From the NCBI GenBank assembly GCA_015071005.1, contig SVIG01000001.1, positions 62,001 to 126,000 on the forward strand: a stretch of DNA of 64,000 nt, read 5' to 3'. The notes below the pieces were generated by a model, which was given only the letters and a program-made list of their open reading frames with translations, did not search any database and was not told the DNA's origin. The position numbers and the translations under genes are program-made. Below are positions 1-9,753 of this stretch, piece after piece; within the stretch, counting starts at the first letter, position 1; every line of letters starts with the position of its first letter. The stretch is from Clostridiales bacterium. Lineage in GTDB: Bacteria > Bacillota > Clostridia > Christensenellales > Borkfalkiaceae.

Positions 1-1499
1 AAAATCACGTTCAACGCACGACCCCAAAGCAAATTACAGAACGCACCCGTGAGTACGCAGATAATCGCTTGGATTGCAAGCATGTGCAAGCCTGCTACGC
101 CGATCAACGCCGCTACTGCACCGATAAGGAGCACCGCATAAACGTCAAGCATACCCCAGAAGGTCTTCTTGTAGCCGCCCTTAACCGAAGAAGCAATCGT
201 CTTACCGAGCGCGAATTCCGCTTTGATTGCCGAATATACACGCGCTTGGAATACGTTGGTGAGCACAAGCCCCAAAAGGAAGATAAGCACCGTACCCATC
301 GTTACGACCAAAACGCCCTTCGTGATGAACGCGAAGCAGAACGTCGTGATAACGAAATAGGTGAGCGTCGTGAAAAGATTTACCACGCCGAAGCCGCCCA
401 TCTTTACGATTGCCAAAGCAAGCAATACGATCAAGGTAACGCCGACTGCGATAAAGAGCATATTCAAAGCGTTGCTTCTATATACGGATTCAAATTTATA
501 AACGTCCGTTTGACTGCTCACGTTTTGGAACGCAAAGATTACGTCGCTTTCCCCGATAAAGATTTCCCCATCGTTCATAAGGGAGTTCAGCAAAAGGGAA
601 AGGGTTTCCACGTAACGGATTTCTCCATCTTCCGTGTTACCGGGGAGAATTTCCACGTTGTTATTGCTGTTGATATGTCCGGTTTGAATCGACAAAAGCT
701 TGTGTACGCCCGTCCCCGCACTATTTTCCAAAACGAGATCAAGCGTCGTCGCGCTGCTACCCGAAGAACTTTCCGACTTAAACGTCTTCAACATATCCTT
801 ACCTTTCGACGTGAAGTTAATCTTCAAGTAGGATTGATCGTACTTCATCTTCGAGCTAACGCTGCTAATGATATCGTTGATATCCGCGTCTTCATCTTTC
901 AGCTCGCTGACCGTTTCACCGTTCTTTTGGAAGGTGAGCTTACCAACGCTCGCAAAAAGGGAAAGCACTTGCGCTGCATTCTCTTCCGAATTGATGTTTT
1001 CCATGTTTTCGGAATCGGGAATTTCCACGCGAAGCGCAACGCCGTCTACGACCGAAACGCGGTATTCCGTAAAGCCCTTCTTTGCAAAACGAGCTTTTAC
1101 CTGCGCAACCGCTTCGTTGAACGCCGCTTGGAAATCTTCGTTCAATACGTATTCAATCGCCCCGTTTTCCCCTGCTACTTCGGAAACGACCTTCAAGTCT
1201 TCATCCGTCGAGAGATAGAAATCGGTATCCCCGTAACGAACGTAATCTTCTGCTTTGATGTCACCGCTAAGAAGATCTTCTTCGTAGTCCGTTTCGGTGA
1301 TTACGCCGTTAGGATAGTAGTAGGTGTAGTACCCACCGCCAAAATCCGAGTTCAAGTCATATTGCAAGACCGTAGGATTCCACTTCTTCACGCCGTTCGA
1401 ACCGGGGATCGTGAATACGGGGAAAGCTATGATTCCGCACAATACAACGAGTACGATGGTAATCAATACTGTCAATACCACCGATTTTTTCTTGCCCAT
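1..1499 (-). CDS. SecD-like protein translocase subunit (3' end beyond window)
   Basis: The frame is open from an ATG at 1499, preceded by AGGAGG, to the window edge, giving about 499 codons. It has an N-terminal membrane segment (MGKKKSVVLTVLITIVLVV), an LNSDFGGGYY stretch matching the SecD LDLxGG signature, a long extracytoplasmic region and then several membrane helices. The helix-loop AIKAEFALGKT matches RIKEELRLGKS of SecD. SecD works with SecF and SecYEG in protein export. The neighbours yajC and tgt fit a secD locus. The TM4 aspartate motif (VDANV in typical SecD) reads as LTNVF/FQARV here, so the proton-coupling Asp seems absent. It could be a SecD paralogue or a diverged SecD. Confidence 0.75.
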   Translation of the reverse strand, partial: MGKKKSVVLTVLITIVLVVLCGIIAFPVFTIPGSNGVKKWNPTVLQYDLNSDFGGGYYTYYYPNGVITETDYEEDLLSGDIKAEDYVRYGDTDFYLSTDEDLKVVSEVAGENGAIEYVLNEDFQAAFNEAVAQVKARFAKKGFTEYRVSVVDGVALRVEIPDSENMENINSEENAAQVLSLFASVGKLTFQKNGETVSELKDEDADINDIISSVSSKMKYDQSYLKINFTSKGKDMLKTFKSESSSGSSATTLDLVLENSAGTGVHKLLSIQTGHINSNNNVEILPGNTEDGEIRYVETLSLLLNSLMNDGEIFIGESDVIFAFQNVSSQTDVYKFESVYRSNALNMLFIAVGVTLIVLLALAIVKMGGFGVVNLFTTLTYFVITTFCFAFITKGVLVVTMGTVLIFLLGLVLTNVFQARVYSAIKAEFALGKTIASSVKGGYKKTFWGMLDVYAVLLIGAVAALIGVAGLHMLAIQAIICVLTGAFCNLLWGRALNVI

Positions 1500-1669
1500 G
1501 TATAGCCTCCTGTTGTGTTTCGGGGCGTAGCCCCGTGAACAATGTACCTTGTTATTATAGCTTATTTTCAACCGTGTAGTCAAGTCATAAATGCTTGGAT
1601 ATACGATTTTTTTCTTTTTTCATAGAAAAAAACCGCTTTTTTTAGCGATTTTTTCCTGTATTTTTGGTT

Positions 1670-3004
1670 TTACTTGTTTTCCGCAAGCAATTTCTTTTCC
1701 GCAAGGATATGCATTGCGCATTCCACGCGCTTTTTCATCATCGCGCAGGTCACTTCGTAGGGATCGTTGATATCGCCGTTGAAGTTGTAGTTGTTCGCGC
1801 TGCAACCGCCCGAGCAAATGAATTTTGCAAAGCAATCTTCGCATTTCTTTCTCGTGAAAAGGCAGGAATTTTTGAAAAGCTCTCTCGTGTCCTCACGGGT
1901 AATCCCCTCGTACACGCTCCCCATGCGGAATTTCTCGTTGCCTGCAAATTGATGGCAGGGATACAAGTCGCCGTTCGGGGTCACCGAGAAATATTCGTTG
2001 CCTGCACCGCACGCCGAAACGCGTTTCGAAAGACAAGGACCGCCCTCCAAATCGATATTGAAATGGAAGAAATTAAAGCCTTCGCCTTTGGCGTGTCTTT
2101 CCAAGTACGCCTCGCAAAGATTTTCGTATTCCTTGCTGATTTCGTCCAAGTGTTCCTCGCGGATTTGCAAGTCCTCAATATCGGTAACAACGGGCTCCAT
2201 TGAAATGGAGTCTACGCCCTGATCGGCAATGAACAAAACGTCCTTCGAAAAATCAAGATTTTTCGCCGTAAACGTACCGCGCACGTAATAGCTCTTATCG
2301 CCGCGCAAGGAAATGAATTTCTTGATCTTGCCGATGATGAGATCGAACGTACCCTTGCCGTTGGGGGTTTTGCGGATTGCGTCGTGGATTTCCTTTCTAC
2401 CGTCAAGCGAAAGCACCACGTTTTCCATTTCCGCATTGAAGAATTCAATCACTTCGTCCGTCAACAAAAGGGCGTTGGTCGTCGTCGTGAATAAGAATTT
2501 CTTGCCCGCCTTTTCCCCTTCTTCCTTCGCGTAAGCGACCGTCGCTTTCAATACGTCGAAATTCATCAAGGGTTCGCCGCCGAAAAAGTCCATTTCCAAG
2601 ACCTTTCTCTTACCGCTGTTTTGAATAAGAAAATCGACCGCTTTTTTCGCCGTTTCCAAGCTCATACTCTCCCGCTTAGAGTGGTATGCGCCCTCGTCGG
2701 CAAAGCAGTAGCGGCAACGGAAGTTGCAATCGTGACAAATATGAATGCAAAGCGCCTTCACTTCGTTGCTCTTCATGGGATACGATTTCACTTCGTCCTT
2801 GAAAAGCAAACCCTGCGCTTTGAGCCCTTCCACGTCGGAAAGAATTTCCGCAATTTGCGCGTCGGTCAAATAGGTGATGTCGACGGCTTGTCCTTCTTCC
2901 TTAGCTTTCAAATAGTCGGCGGTGGGCGTGTCGCACTCGTGCAAAGAGCCGCTGCCCACGTCGTAAATGTAGTTTTTATCTCTGTAATTAAATACGTGTA
3001 TCAA
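1670..3004 (-). CDS. scfB: SCIFF peptide maturase, radical SAM/SPASM (ScfB)
   Basis: 444 residues. This is the radical SAM enzyme that forms Cys-to-alpha-carbon thioether bonds in the SCIFF peptide. The CX3CX2C cluster motif is at Cys93/97/100 (CNFRCRYC), followed by a DFFGGEPL glycine-rich region. A C-terminal SPASM domain holds CGAGNEY, YPCHQF and KKCEDCFAKFICSGGC cysteines. An in-frame TTG exists at 3052 but lies inside a hairpin. The TTG at 3004 follows GGAGG by 11 bases and gives the family-typical start (IHVF, then DVGSGSLHE), so it was chosen. It lies directly downstream of scfA. Identity is firm; the exact start is inferred. Confidence 0.93.
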   Translation of the reverse strand: MIHVFNYRDKNYIYDVGSGSLHECDTPTADYLKAKEEGQAVDITYLTDAQIAEILSDVEGLKAQGLLFKDEVKSYPMKSNEVKALCIHICHDCNFRCRYCFADEGAYHSKRESMSLETAKKAVDFLIQNSGKRKVLEMDFFGGEPLMNFDVLKATVAYAKEEGEKAGKKFLFTTTTNALLLTDEVIEFFNAEMENVVLSLDGRKEIHDAIRKTPNGKGTFDLIIGKIKKFISLRGDKSYYVRGTFTAKNLDFSKDVLFIADQGVDSISMEPVVTDIEDLQIREEHLDEISKEYENLCEAYLERHAKGEGFNFFHFNIDLEGGPCLSKRVSACGAGNEYFSVTPNGDLYPCHQFAGNEKFRMGSVYEGITREDTRELFKNSCLFTRKKCEDCFAKFICSGGCSANNYNFNGDINDPYEVTCAMMKKRVECAMHILAEKKLLAENK

Positions 3005-3031
3005 GGGATAAATATCCTCCGTAAATCGGTC

Positions 3032-3063
3032 AAAAACGGCGTACTGATCCAATACGCCGTTTT
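3032..3063 (-). terminator. Attenuator-like hairpin between scfA and scfB
   Basis: On the minus strand an 11-bp stem (AAAACGGCGTA / TACGCCGTTTT) with a 9-base loop is followed by a short T run. It sits between the SCIFF peptide gene and its maturase, so it could reduce read-through and give more peptide than enzyme. This role is inferred. Confidence 0.7.
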
Positions 3064-3089
3064 GATTACGTTAAGTTAACTAAAATAAA

Positions 3090-3242
3090 TTATCTGCGTT
3101 CGATTTTTTCTTCACGCGTGATTCTTTCGCAGGATTGGTTCCCTACCGTGCAGCTCGTTTTGCAAGCGGATTGACAGGTACTTCTGCATTCGCCGCAAGC
3201 GGTTACTTTCTTATCTGCGGGTTTCGCAATCGTTTTAATCAT
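3090..3242 (-). CDS. scfA: SCIFF ribosomally made peptide precursor (ScfA)
   Basis: 50 residues starting MIKTIAKPADKK and ending EEKIERR. It carries six cysteines (positions 16, 19, 23, 27, 31, 38) in the CGEC...C...CKTSC...QSCE arrangement characteristic of 'six Cys in forty-five' peptides, which are nearly universal in Clostridia and are substrates of ScfB. The ATG at 3242 is preceded by GGAGG. It is a small gene easily missed by gene callers, and the maturase follows after an 85-base gap containing a hairpin. The biological role of SCIFF is not established. Confidence 0.93.
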   Translation of the reverse strand: MIKTIAKPADKKVTACGECRSTCQSACKTSCTVGNQSCERITREEKIERR

Positions 3243-3362
3243 AATCAAGTCCTCCAAAGTTCGTTTATAGGATTTTGTGTATTTATTATAATATACTTTT
3301 CACGAAATTGCAAGCGCTTTTTTTATCTTTTTTCGAGTTTTACTCCCCTTTTCCCTATTTTT

Positions 3363-3740
3363 TTACGCGCGCCGCATGTTTACCGCCAAAGAACCGCTTA
3401 CCGCGCCGATAAACGCCGTGAGCAAAAGCTCCACGAAAAACAGCCACGAAAGGGCAAAATTCCCGCCGATCGACGAGAACGCAAGATAGGAAAGCGCCGT
3501 AAACAATATGCCGCAAATTCCACCTTTAAGCCAACCCTTTTCACCGCGGATATACAAAAGCACCCCCACGCAAAGCGCCACTCCTTTCAAAACTTGATTG
3601 ATGGGATACACCGCCTTATACGGCAACGACGTTACGCGGAGTACGAATGCGAAAATAATCGCGAATACCAACGACAGCGCAAGCGCGCTCACCGCGCTTT
3701 TGATCACCGAAAACACCGAGTTTTTTTGCGAATTTTCCAT
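3363..3740 (-). CDS. TIGR04086-type small membrane protein
   Basis: 125 residues beginning MENSQKNSVFSVIKSAVSA, with about four hydrophobic helices and no catalytic motif. The size, topology and position between yajC and the SCIFF genes match the TIGR04086 (YrzE-like) membrane family often found in this locus; function is unknown. An in-frame start nine bases upstream (3749) is less likely, because GGAGGTG lies 6 bases before the ATG at 3740. That ribosome site is part of the 3' arm of a terminator-like hairpin. Confidence 0.75.
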   Translation of the reverse strand: MENSQKNSVFSVIKSAVSALALSLVFAIIFAFVLRVTSLPYKAVYPINQVLKGVALCVGVLLYIRGEKGWLKGGICGILFTALSYLAFSSIGGNFALSWLFFVELLLTAFIGAVSGSLAVNMRRA

Positions 3741-3746
3741 AAAAAA

Positions 3747-3774
3747 CACCTCCGCTTTATGCTATGCGGAGGCG
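3747..3774 (-). terminator. Hairpin that terminates yajC transcript and overlaps the next ribosome site
   Basis: On the minus strand GCCTCCGC pairs with GCGGAGG around a short loop and is followed by TGTTTTTT, the form of an intrinsic terminator. The right arm is also the GGAGGTG Shine-Dalgarno of the gene starting at 3740. Confidence 0.75.
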
Positions 3775-3797
3775 TCTTTTTTTAGAATGATTTTTTC

Positions 3798-4295
3798 TTA
3801 TTCTGCGTCGGATTTTTCTTCTGCAGGTGCTTCTTCCGTTTCTTCTGCAACGGGCGCGTCGCCTTCTTCGAATACGGGTTCTTCCGTAGCAGGCACTTCA
3901 CCAGAAGCTTCTTCTACGGGTGCTTCTTGCGTAGCAAGCGCGTCGGACATATAGATCGCTTGCATATCAAATTTAAGATAGCTCTTACCGCTTGCTTCCG
4001 TACCCGTTTCCAAAACGAACGTGTTGTCTTCGGGGCAAATTTCTACAACGACGCCGCAAATACCGCCAATCGTCTTTACTTTATTACCAGGACGGAGCGC
4101 TTGATGTTCTTTCATCACTTCTTCCTGTCTCTTCTTTTGCGAGCGCTTGCTCATAAAGGACATCACGAGCATGATCAAGGCAAAAATGCCGACCATAACC
4201 CAAATTCCCCAGCCGCCTCCGCAGCCGGACGTTTTACCTTCGCTGTCGCTAGCAGAAACCGATTCCGCCGCGCTAGTCAATAAATTCCAAAGCAT
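3798..4295 (-). CDS. yajC: Preprotein translocase subunit YajC
   Basis: 165 residues. A single membrane helix (WVMVGIFALIMLVMSFM) follows a short N-terminal tail, then the YajC pattern KKRQEEVMKEHQALRPGNKVKTIGG begins and a small beta domain follows. The C-terminus is a long acidic tail rich in E, A and P, absent from classic YajC of about 90-110 residues. YajC associates with SecDF, and a secD-like gene lies downstream. The ATG at 4295 has AAGGAG six bases upstream; the in-frame start at 4334 lacks such a site. Confidence 0.9.
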   Translation of the reverse strand: MLWNLLTSAAESVSASDSEGKTSGCGGGWGIWVMVGIFALIMLVMSFMSKRSQKKRQEEVMKEHQALRPGNKVKTIGGICGVVVEICPEDNTFVLETGTEASGKSYLKFDMQAIYMSDALATQEAPVEEASGEVPATEEPVFEEGDAPVAEETEEAPAEEKSDAE

Positions 4296-4431
4296 ATTTT
4301 TCTCCTTAAACGCTGCACGCATTTGTGCAACCAAATTATTTTCGTACTAATATGATATCCGTTTTTTTCCTTTTTTGCAAGCAATTTCAGGCAAAAAACA
4401 GACTTTTTTTATTTTTCACCGTTTTTTCATT

Positions 4432-6021
4432 TTAAGCGAGCTTTTCAAAAATCTTCGTGCCGCGTTTGACAAGCCAAACGCCAAGCGCCGCCGTCGACAC
4501 GAGCAAAATACCGATCCCCACGAGCAAATATCCCCACGTCGGCAAATATTTGCCGAACCAGAAAAAGCCGCCCACCAAAAGTCCGCAGGTCGCCCAGCCC
4601 GAAAAAAGGGACAAGAACGCCGAAAAGCTTTGTTTGACGCACGCCATTTCACTCGTCCAATGCAACTTGGGCATTTTGAGATTGATAAACAGCCCCAACG
4701 CCGCAAAAAACGCCGAAAAAGCGAGAATTGCCGTCAAAAGCAATACGCTAAACAAGACGCCAAGCTTAAAAAGTACGCAAAGCACAAGCCCCGAAAGCAG
4801 GGCAATCGGCGCAGTCCATAAGAAATGGAATACGGCTTTTGCAAGTAGAATTTTCTTCGTGGGAACGGGGCTCGTTTGCAAAATCCAAACGTTTTCCCCT
4901 TCCAAGGACACGGAAACGCCCGAGATAATATTCGAGCCGACGATAAAACCGTAAAGCACGCCAAGTACGAGGGTGATTCCGCCCTCCCATGCGGGCTTAG
5001 AAAGAGCGCGCACCAGCTTCATATTGCAAGCGGCAAAAATCGGAAGCGCCACCGCCAAAAGTACCCCCATAAAGCAATTCAACGCGACCATGGGGTTACC
5101 AAAATACCTTTTCAGCTCCTTTTTCAAGAGGGTGGAAACAAGGGATTTTTGCTTATGCGTTCTTTCTTTATATTGCACTTTTCGCGCACCTTTATTCACG
5201 ATAATTAAACGCAAATAGGTGCAAGAAATCAAGAAATAAATTGCCGCGAAAATACCGATAAATAGCAGCGCGAAAAGGAAGAATGCGCTCCCTTTTCCCA
5301 AGCAAGCGAGCGCGAGCTGATAAAACGGATAGAGATAACTCTTAATGTTTTTGCCAAGTCTATCCCCATGCTCCATCACGTATTGCAAATAACTATTCGT
5401 CTTGCTATACAACACGAAATACGCAACCAAAAACGCAAGCGAAAAGAAAACCGACACCAAATTTTTAGAGGGGATTTTCGAGGTCACCCAAGCAATCAGC
5501 CAACCAAGCAAACAGCTAATCGCAAGCGAGCCGAAGGGTAAAATAAAATTGACTGCAATTTGCCCTAAAATCACAAAAGCCGACGGTTTTGCAAAGGTCG
5601 CATACCGTACAATCGCAGGTAAAAATACCACCGAGGAAAAGAAGAGCGAAAAAAGATACAAGCTCACCATTCTCACAAACAAAATCGCTTTGGGAGAAAT
5701 AGGCATCGAAAGCAAGAAATCGTTGTCCTTTGCCTCGTACAGCTTTGCCTTGGTCGTAAAAATACCGCCGATAATGCTAAACGTGACGGCAATCAAGCCC
5801 ATCATCGCAAAATATACCCACGTCAAGCCGCTTTCCACAAGCGGTTTGCAAAGCATATCCCCCGTGTGCCAAAAAAGAGTACACACGGAAAAGAGTGCTG
5901 CCAAAAGGATCAACGCAAGCCAAAATCCTGCGCTCCCCGCTCGTTTCTTTTGCTTTTTCGCATCCACAAATAGAAAGGAAACACTCTCTAAAAGCTGTTT
6001 TTTTAATAACGCCTTTACCAT
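4432..6021 (-). CDS. ABC transporter permease, large multi-spanning
   Basis: 529 residues with about twelve hydrophobic segments and no ATPase motif. It resembles the putative ABC exporter permeases that pair with a single CcmA/NatA-type ATPase. The upstream gene at 6029 encodes that ATPase and ends 8 bases before this start, so they form one transporter. The substrate is unknown. The ATG at 6021 (MVKALLKKQLLESVSFLF) was preferred to an in-frame TTG at 6045 that would overlap the ATPase gene. A weak AAAGG lies close to the start and GGAGG is 16 bases away, so coupling is likely. Confidence 0.75.
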   Translation of the reverse strand: MVKALLKKQLLESVSFLFVDAKKQKKRAGSAGFWLALILLAALFSVCTLFWHTGDMLCKPLVESGLTWVYFAMMGLIAVTFSIIGGIFTTKAKLYEAKDNDFLLSMPISPKAILFVRMVSLYLFSLFFSSVVFLPAIVRYATFAKPSAFVILGQIAVNFILPFGSLAISCLLGWLIAWVTSKIPSKNLVSVFFSLAFLVAYFVLYSKTNSYLQYVMEHGDRLGKNIKSYLYPFYQLALACLGKGSAFFLFALLFIGIFAAIYFLISCTYLRLIIVNKGARKVQYKERTHKQKSLVSTLLKKELKRYFGNPMVALNCFMGVLLAVALPIFAACNMKLVRALSKPAWEGGITLVLGVLYGFIVGSNIISGVSVSLEGENVWILQTSPVPTKKILLAKAVFHFLWTAPIALLSGLVLCVLFKLGVLFSVLLLTAILAFSAFFAALGLFINLKMPKLHWTSEMACVKQSFSAFLSLFSGWATCGLLVGGFFWFGKYLPTWGYLLVGIGILLVSTAALGVWLVKRGTKIFEKLA

Positions 6022-6028
6022 ACCTTTT

Positions 6029-6739
6029 CTATTTCGCCTCCACAAGCTCCAAGAACACGTTTTCGAGGTCGGAATCCCCTTTCACCTCGTCCACGGTGCC
6101 TTGCTTTATCAATTTTCCATCCTTAATGATGGCGATTTTATCACATAATTTTTCCGCGACTTCGAGTACGTGGGTAGAGAAGAAAATCGCGCTGCCGTTA
6201 TCGCAAAACTCACGCATAATCTCTTTTAACGAGTGCGCCGCCTTAGGGTCAAGCCCCACGAACGGTTCGTCAAGCAAAATCAGCTTCGGCTCGTGAATGA
6301 GCGCGGAAATAATCGCGAGCTTTTGCTTCATCCCATGCGAGTACGCGGAAATGGACTGCGCCAAATCTTTCGTTAAATCAAAAATATCTCCGTACTTGCG
6401 AATACGCTCTTTGCGCACGTTAGACGGAATTTTGAAAATATCCGCCACAAAATTCAAGTATTGTATCCCCGACATAAAAGCATACAAATCGGGATTATCG
6501 GGTATATAGGCAATTTTTGCCTTGCAATCGAGCGGTTTTTCCCTAATGGAAACCCCGTCGACAAAAATTTCCCCTTCTTCAAAGCTCAAAATACCGCAGC
6601 AGGCTTTCAGCGTGGTGGTTTTCCCCGCGCCGTTATGCCCAATAAAGCCGTAAATCTCCCCTTTTTGAATGTGCAAGGACAAACCGTCCACCGCTTTTTT
6701 GTTTCCATAGGTTTTTGTCAAATTTTCGATTTTTAACAT
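6029..6739 (-). CDS. ABC transporter ATP-binding protein (CcmA/NatA type)
   Basis: 236 residues. Walker A is GHNGAGKTTT near residue 34, the signature region reads YSHGMKQKL, Walker B is LILLDEPFVGLDP, and the H-loop is FFSTHVLE. It energises the permease encoded immediately downstream. It lies 32 bases after tgt and is probably in the same transcript. Substrate unknown; family assignment certain. Confidence 0.92.
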   Translation of the reverse strand: MLKIENLTKTYGNKKAVDGLSLHIQKGEIYGFIGHNGAGKTTTLKACCGILSFEEGEIFVDGVSIREKPLDCKAKIAYIPDNPDLYAFMSGIQYLNFVADIFKIPSNVRKERIRKYGDIFDLTKDLAQSISAYSHGMKQKLAIISALIHEPKLILLDEPFVGLDPKAAHSLKEIMREFCDNGSAIFFSTHVLEVAEKLCDKIAIIKDGKLIKQGTVDEVKGDSDLENVFLELVEAK

Positions 6740-6771
6740 AGATAACTCCTTAGTTGTCGTAAAGCCGAATC

Positions 6772-7935
<1,164 letters not shown>

Positions 7936-7937
7936 TC

Positions 7938-7966
7938 ATTATAGCATAGTTTTCTTAAAAAATCAA
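7938..7966 (-). promoter_or_regulatory. Sigma-A promoter of the tgt operon
   Basis: On the minus strand TTGATT, a 17-base spacer ending TGC (extended -10) and TATAAT lie about 36 bases upstream of the tgt start. Confidence 0.8.
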
Positions 7967-8103
7967 GATTTTCCGCGCACTCTTAAAAAGCTTGTTTTTG
8001 GGATGAAAAATACTTTTATGCGTTATATTCATTTCTTTTATACATTTATACATACAAGTCTTAATAAAAAAGTAAAAAAAGTGTTTTGGGGCGTGAAAAT
8101 CGA

Positions 8104-8132
8104 TTGACTTATTATTAAATAAGGTATAAAAT
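8104..8132 (+). promoter_or_regulatory. Sigma-A promoter of the amino-acid ABC operon
   Basis: TTGACT and TAAAAT are separated by 17 bases, about 50 bases before the binding-protein start. I see no T-box or riboswitch fold in the short leader. Confidence 0.75.
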
Positions 8133-8183
8133 AAGCTTCATAAATAAACTTTGTCACAAAGTAAAAAAAAGGAGAATAAAACT

Positions 8184-9041
8184 ATGAAACTCAAGAAAAT
8201 TTTGGCAACCGTTATGGCAACGATTGCGGCAGTAGCAACGTTCGGCTTCGCAGGCTGCGGCAGCTCGAAGGGCGAAGACGTAAAAGTTATGAAAGATATC
8301 TATCTTACGGCTGAAGATTATGCGTTTGCCATTGCAAAGGAAAACAACACTTTGCTCGAAGAAGTAAACACCATGCTCGATAATTGGACGAAGGACGGCA
8401 GCCTTGATACCCTTATCAATTCCTACTTCGACGGCAACGCTGATTTCACCTATGAAAACAAATCGAGCTCGCCCAAGGATGGCGATTTCATTATGGCAAC
8501 GAACGCGGCGTTCCCTCCTTTCGAATACAAGAAAGGCGCATATTTTTGCGGCGTTGACGTAGAAATCGCATACAATATCGCACAAGAACTCGGCAAAACC
8601 CTTTTCGTTTATGATATGGAATTCGACTCCATCATCTCCAGCGTTAAAACGGGCGAAAGCGATATCGGTATGGCAGGTATGACGGTAAACGAAACGAGAC
8701 TTCAACAAGTTAATTTCGCTACCCCCTACTATTCTTCCGCACAAGTTATCACCGTACTTGAAAGCGACAAGACTTTCGACAACTGCACGACAGCTGCTGA
8801 AGTAGAAGCTATCCTTGCAACGAAAGGTAAGAGCTATAAAATCGGTACGCAAAATGGTACGACGGGTTATATGTATTCCAAGGGCGACGAAGGTTTCGGC
8901 TATCCCGGTTTCAAAAACTTGACGACGAACGGCTACTCGTCCGGTGCGCTTGCCATGAAAGACCTTTCCAACGAAAAGATCGACGCTGTAATTCTCGACC
9001 TTCAACCTTCCCTTCTTATTGCAGAAAGCATCAACAAATAA
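8184..9041 (+). CDS. Amino-acid ABC transporter binding lipoprotein, circularly permuted
   Basis: 285 residues. A signal peptide ends in FAGC (lipid-modified Cys25). Residues 102-285 run from ATNAAFPPFEYK to the DAVILDLQPSLLIAE strand, as in family 3 solute-binding proteins. The usual C-terminal block (E-x-YxxAxxK...LL..VN..L...DGxL..I...YF) is instead at residues 41-82, before the canonical N-terminus, and the protein stops where that block would normally follow. This indicates circular permutation of the second lobe. The ATG at 8184 follows AGGAG; an upstream TTG at 8151 is rejected. Permease and ATPase genes follow, so it delivers a polar amino acid to them. Confidence 0.88.
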   Translation: MKLKKILATVMATIAAVATFGFAGCGSSKGEDVKVMKDIYLTAEDYAFAIAKENNTLLEEVNTMLDNWTKDGSLDTLINSYFDGNADFTYENKSSSPKDGDFIMATNAAFPPFEYKKGAYFCGVDVEIAYNIAQELGKTLFVYDMEFDSIISSVKTGESDIGMAGMTVNETRLQQVNFATPYYSSAQVITVLESDKTFDNCTTAAEVEAILATKGKSYKIGTQNGTTGYMYSKGDEGFGYPGFKNLTTNGYSSGALAMKDLSNEKIDAVILDLQPSLLIAESINK

Positions 9042-9060
9042 GATTTAAGGAATCTCTATA

Positions 9061-9753
9061 ATGACTAATTTCGATATCTTTTACGAGCATTTCATTACGT
9101 ATAAGGGATATAAAGAGTATTTTACTGGGCTTAAAAACACCGCAATCATTGCGGTGTTTGGTCTTGTAATAGGCTTTCTTCTCGGTGCGATTATTGCGAC
9201 CGTGAAAATTATTCCCCGTAAGAACGTGCCCCTTAAAATCGCCGAAAAATTTTTCGACGTATACGTAGCGCTTTTCCGCGGAACGCCTATGACGGTGCAG
9301 CTTTTGCTCCTTCATTATGCGCTTTTCCCGATGATGGGATTAAATATTGAACCCGTCGCGGAAGCGGTATTTATTTTCGGTTTGAATAGCGCCGCTTATA
9401 TGGCGGAAATTCTTCGAAGCGGTATCAACGCGGTAGATAAAGGACAAATGGAAGCAAGCCGCTCTTTGGGCTTTGGTTTCGTTCCGTCTATGACGCGCAT
9501 CATCTTACCACAAGCCATTAAAAATATTTTACCCACGCTCGGCAATGAGTTTATTACGCTCATCAAAGAAACTTCCGTCCTCTCGTTTATCGCGTTGATG
9601 GACGTTACTAAAGCGTTAAAGTCTCTTGCTGATTCCACGTTTGAATACTTCATTCCCTATATCGTCTTGGCGCTTACGTATCTCGTTATCGTCTTGATTA
9701 TTACTGGACTGATTAAAATCATGGAAAAGAGGTTAGCAAAAAATGAACGATAA
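9061..9753 (+). CDS. Amino-acid ABC transporter permease (HisM/GlnP type)
   Basis: 230 residues with five to six membrane helices. The coupling loop [25 protein letters not shown] matches the EAA motif of polar amino-acid permeases, followed by [11 protein letters not shown]. It forms the membrane channel with the binding protein upstream (19-base gap) and the ATPase downstream (11-base overlap). Specificity cannot be read from the sequence; histidine is only a guess from the PHP gene in the operon. Confidence 0.93.
   Translation: MTNFDIFYEHFITYKGYKEYFTGLKNTAIIAVFGLVIGFLLGAIIATVKIIPRKNVPLKIAEKFFDVYVALFRGTPMTVQLLLLHYALFPMMGLNIEPVAEAVFIFGLNSAAYMAEILRSGINAVDKGQMEASRSLGFGFVPSMTRIILPQAIKNILPTLGNEFITLIKETSVLSFIALMDVTKALKSLADSTFEYFIPYIVLALTYLVIVLIITGLIKIMEKRLAKNER

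Noticed and set aside
69-1505. Long open frame of 478 codons on the plus strand
   Set aside because: It is antisense to the SecD-like gene, is rich in Arg and Tyr with no domain, and has no ribosome site; codon bias of the minus-strand gene explains it.
8133-8183. T-box or amino-acid riboswitch before the ABC importer
   Set aside because: The leader after the promoter is too short and shows no conserved T-box sequence.
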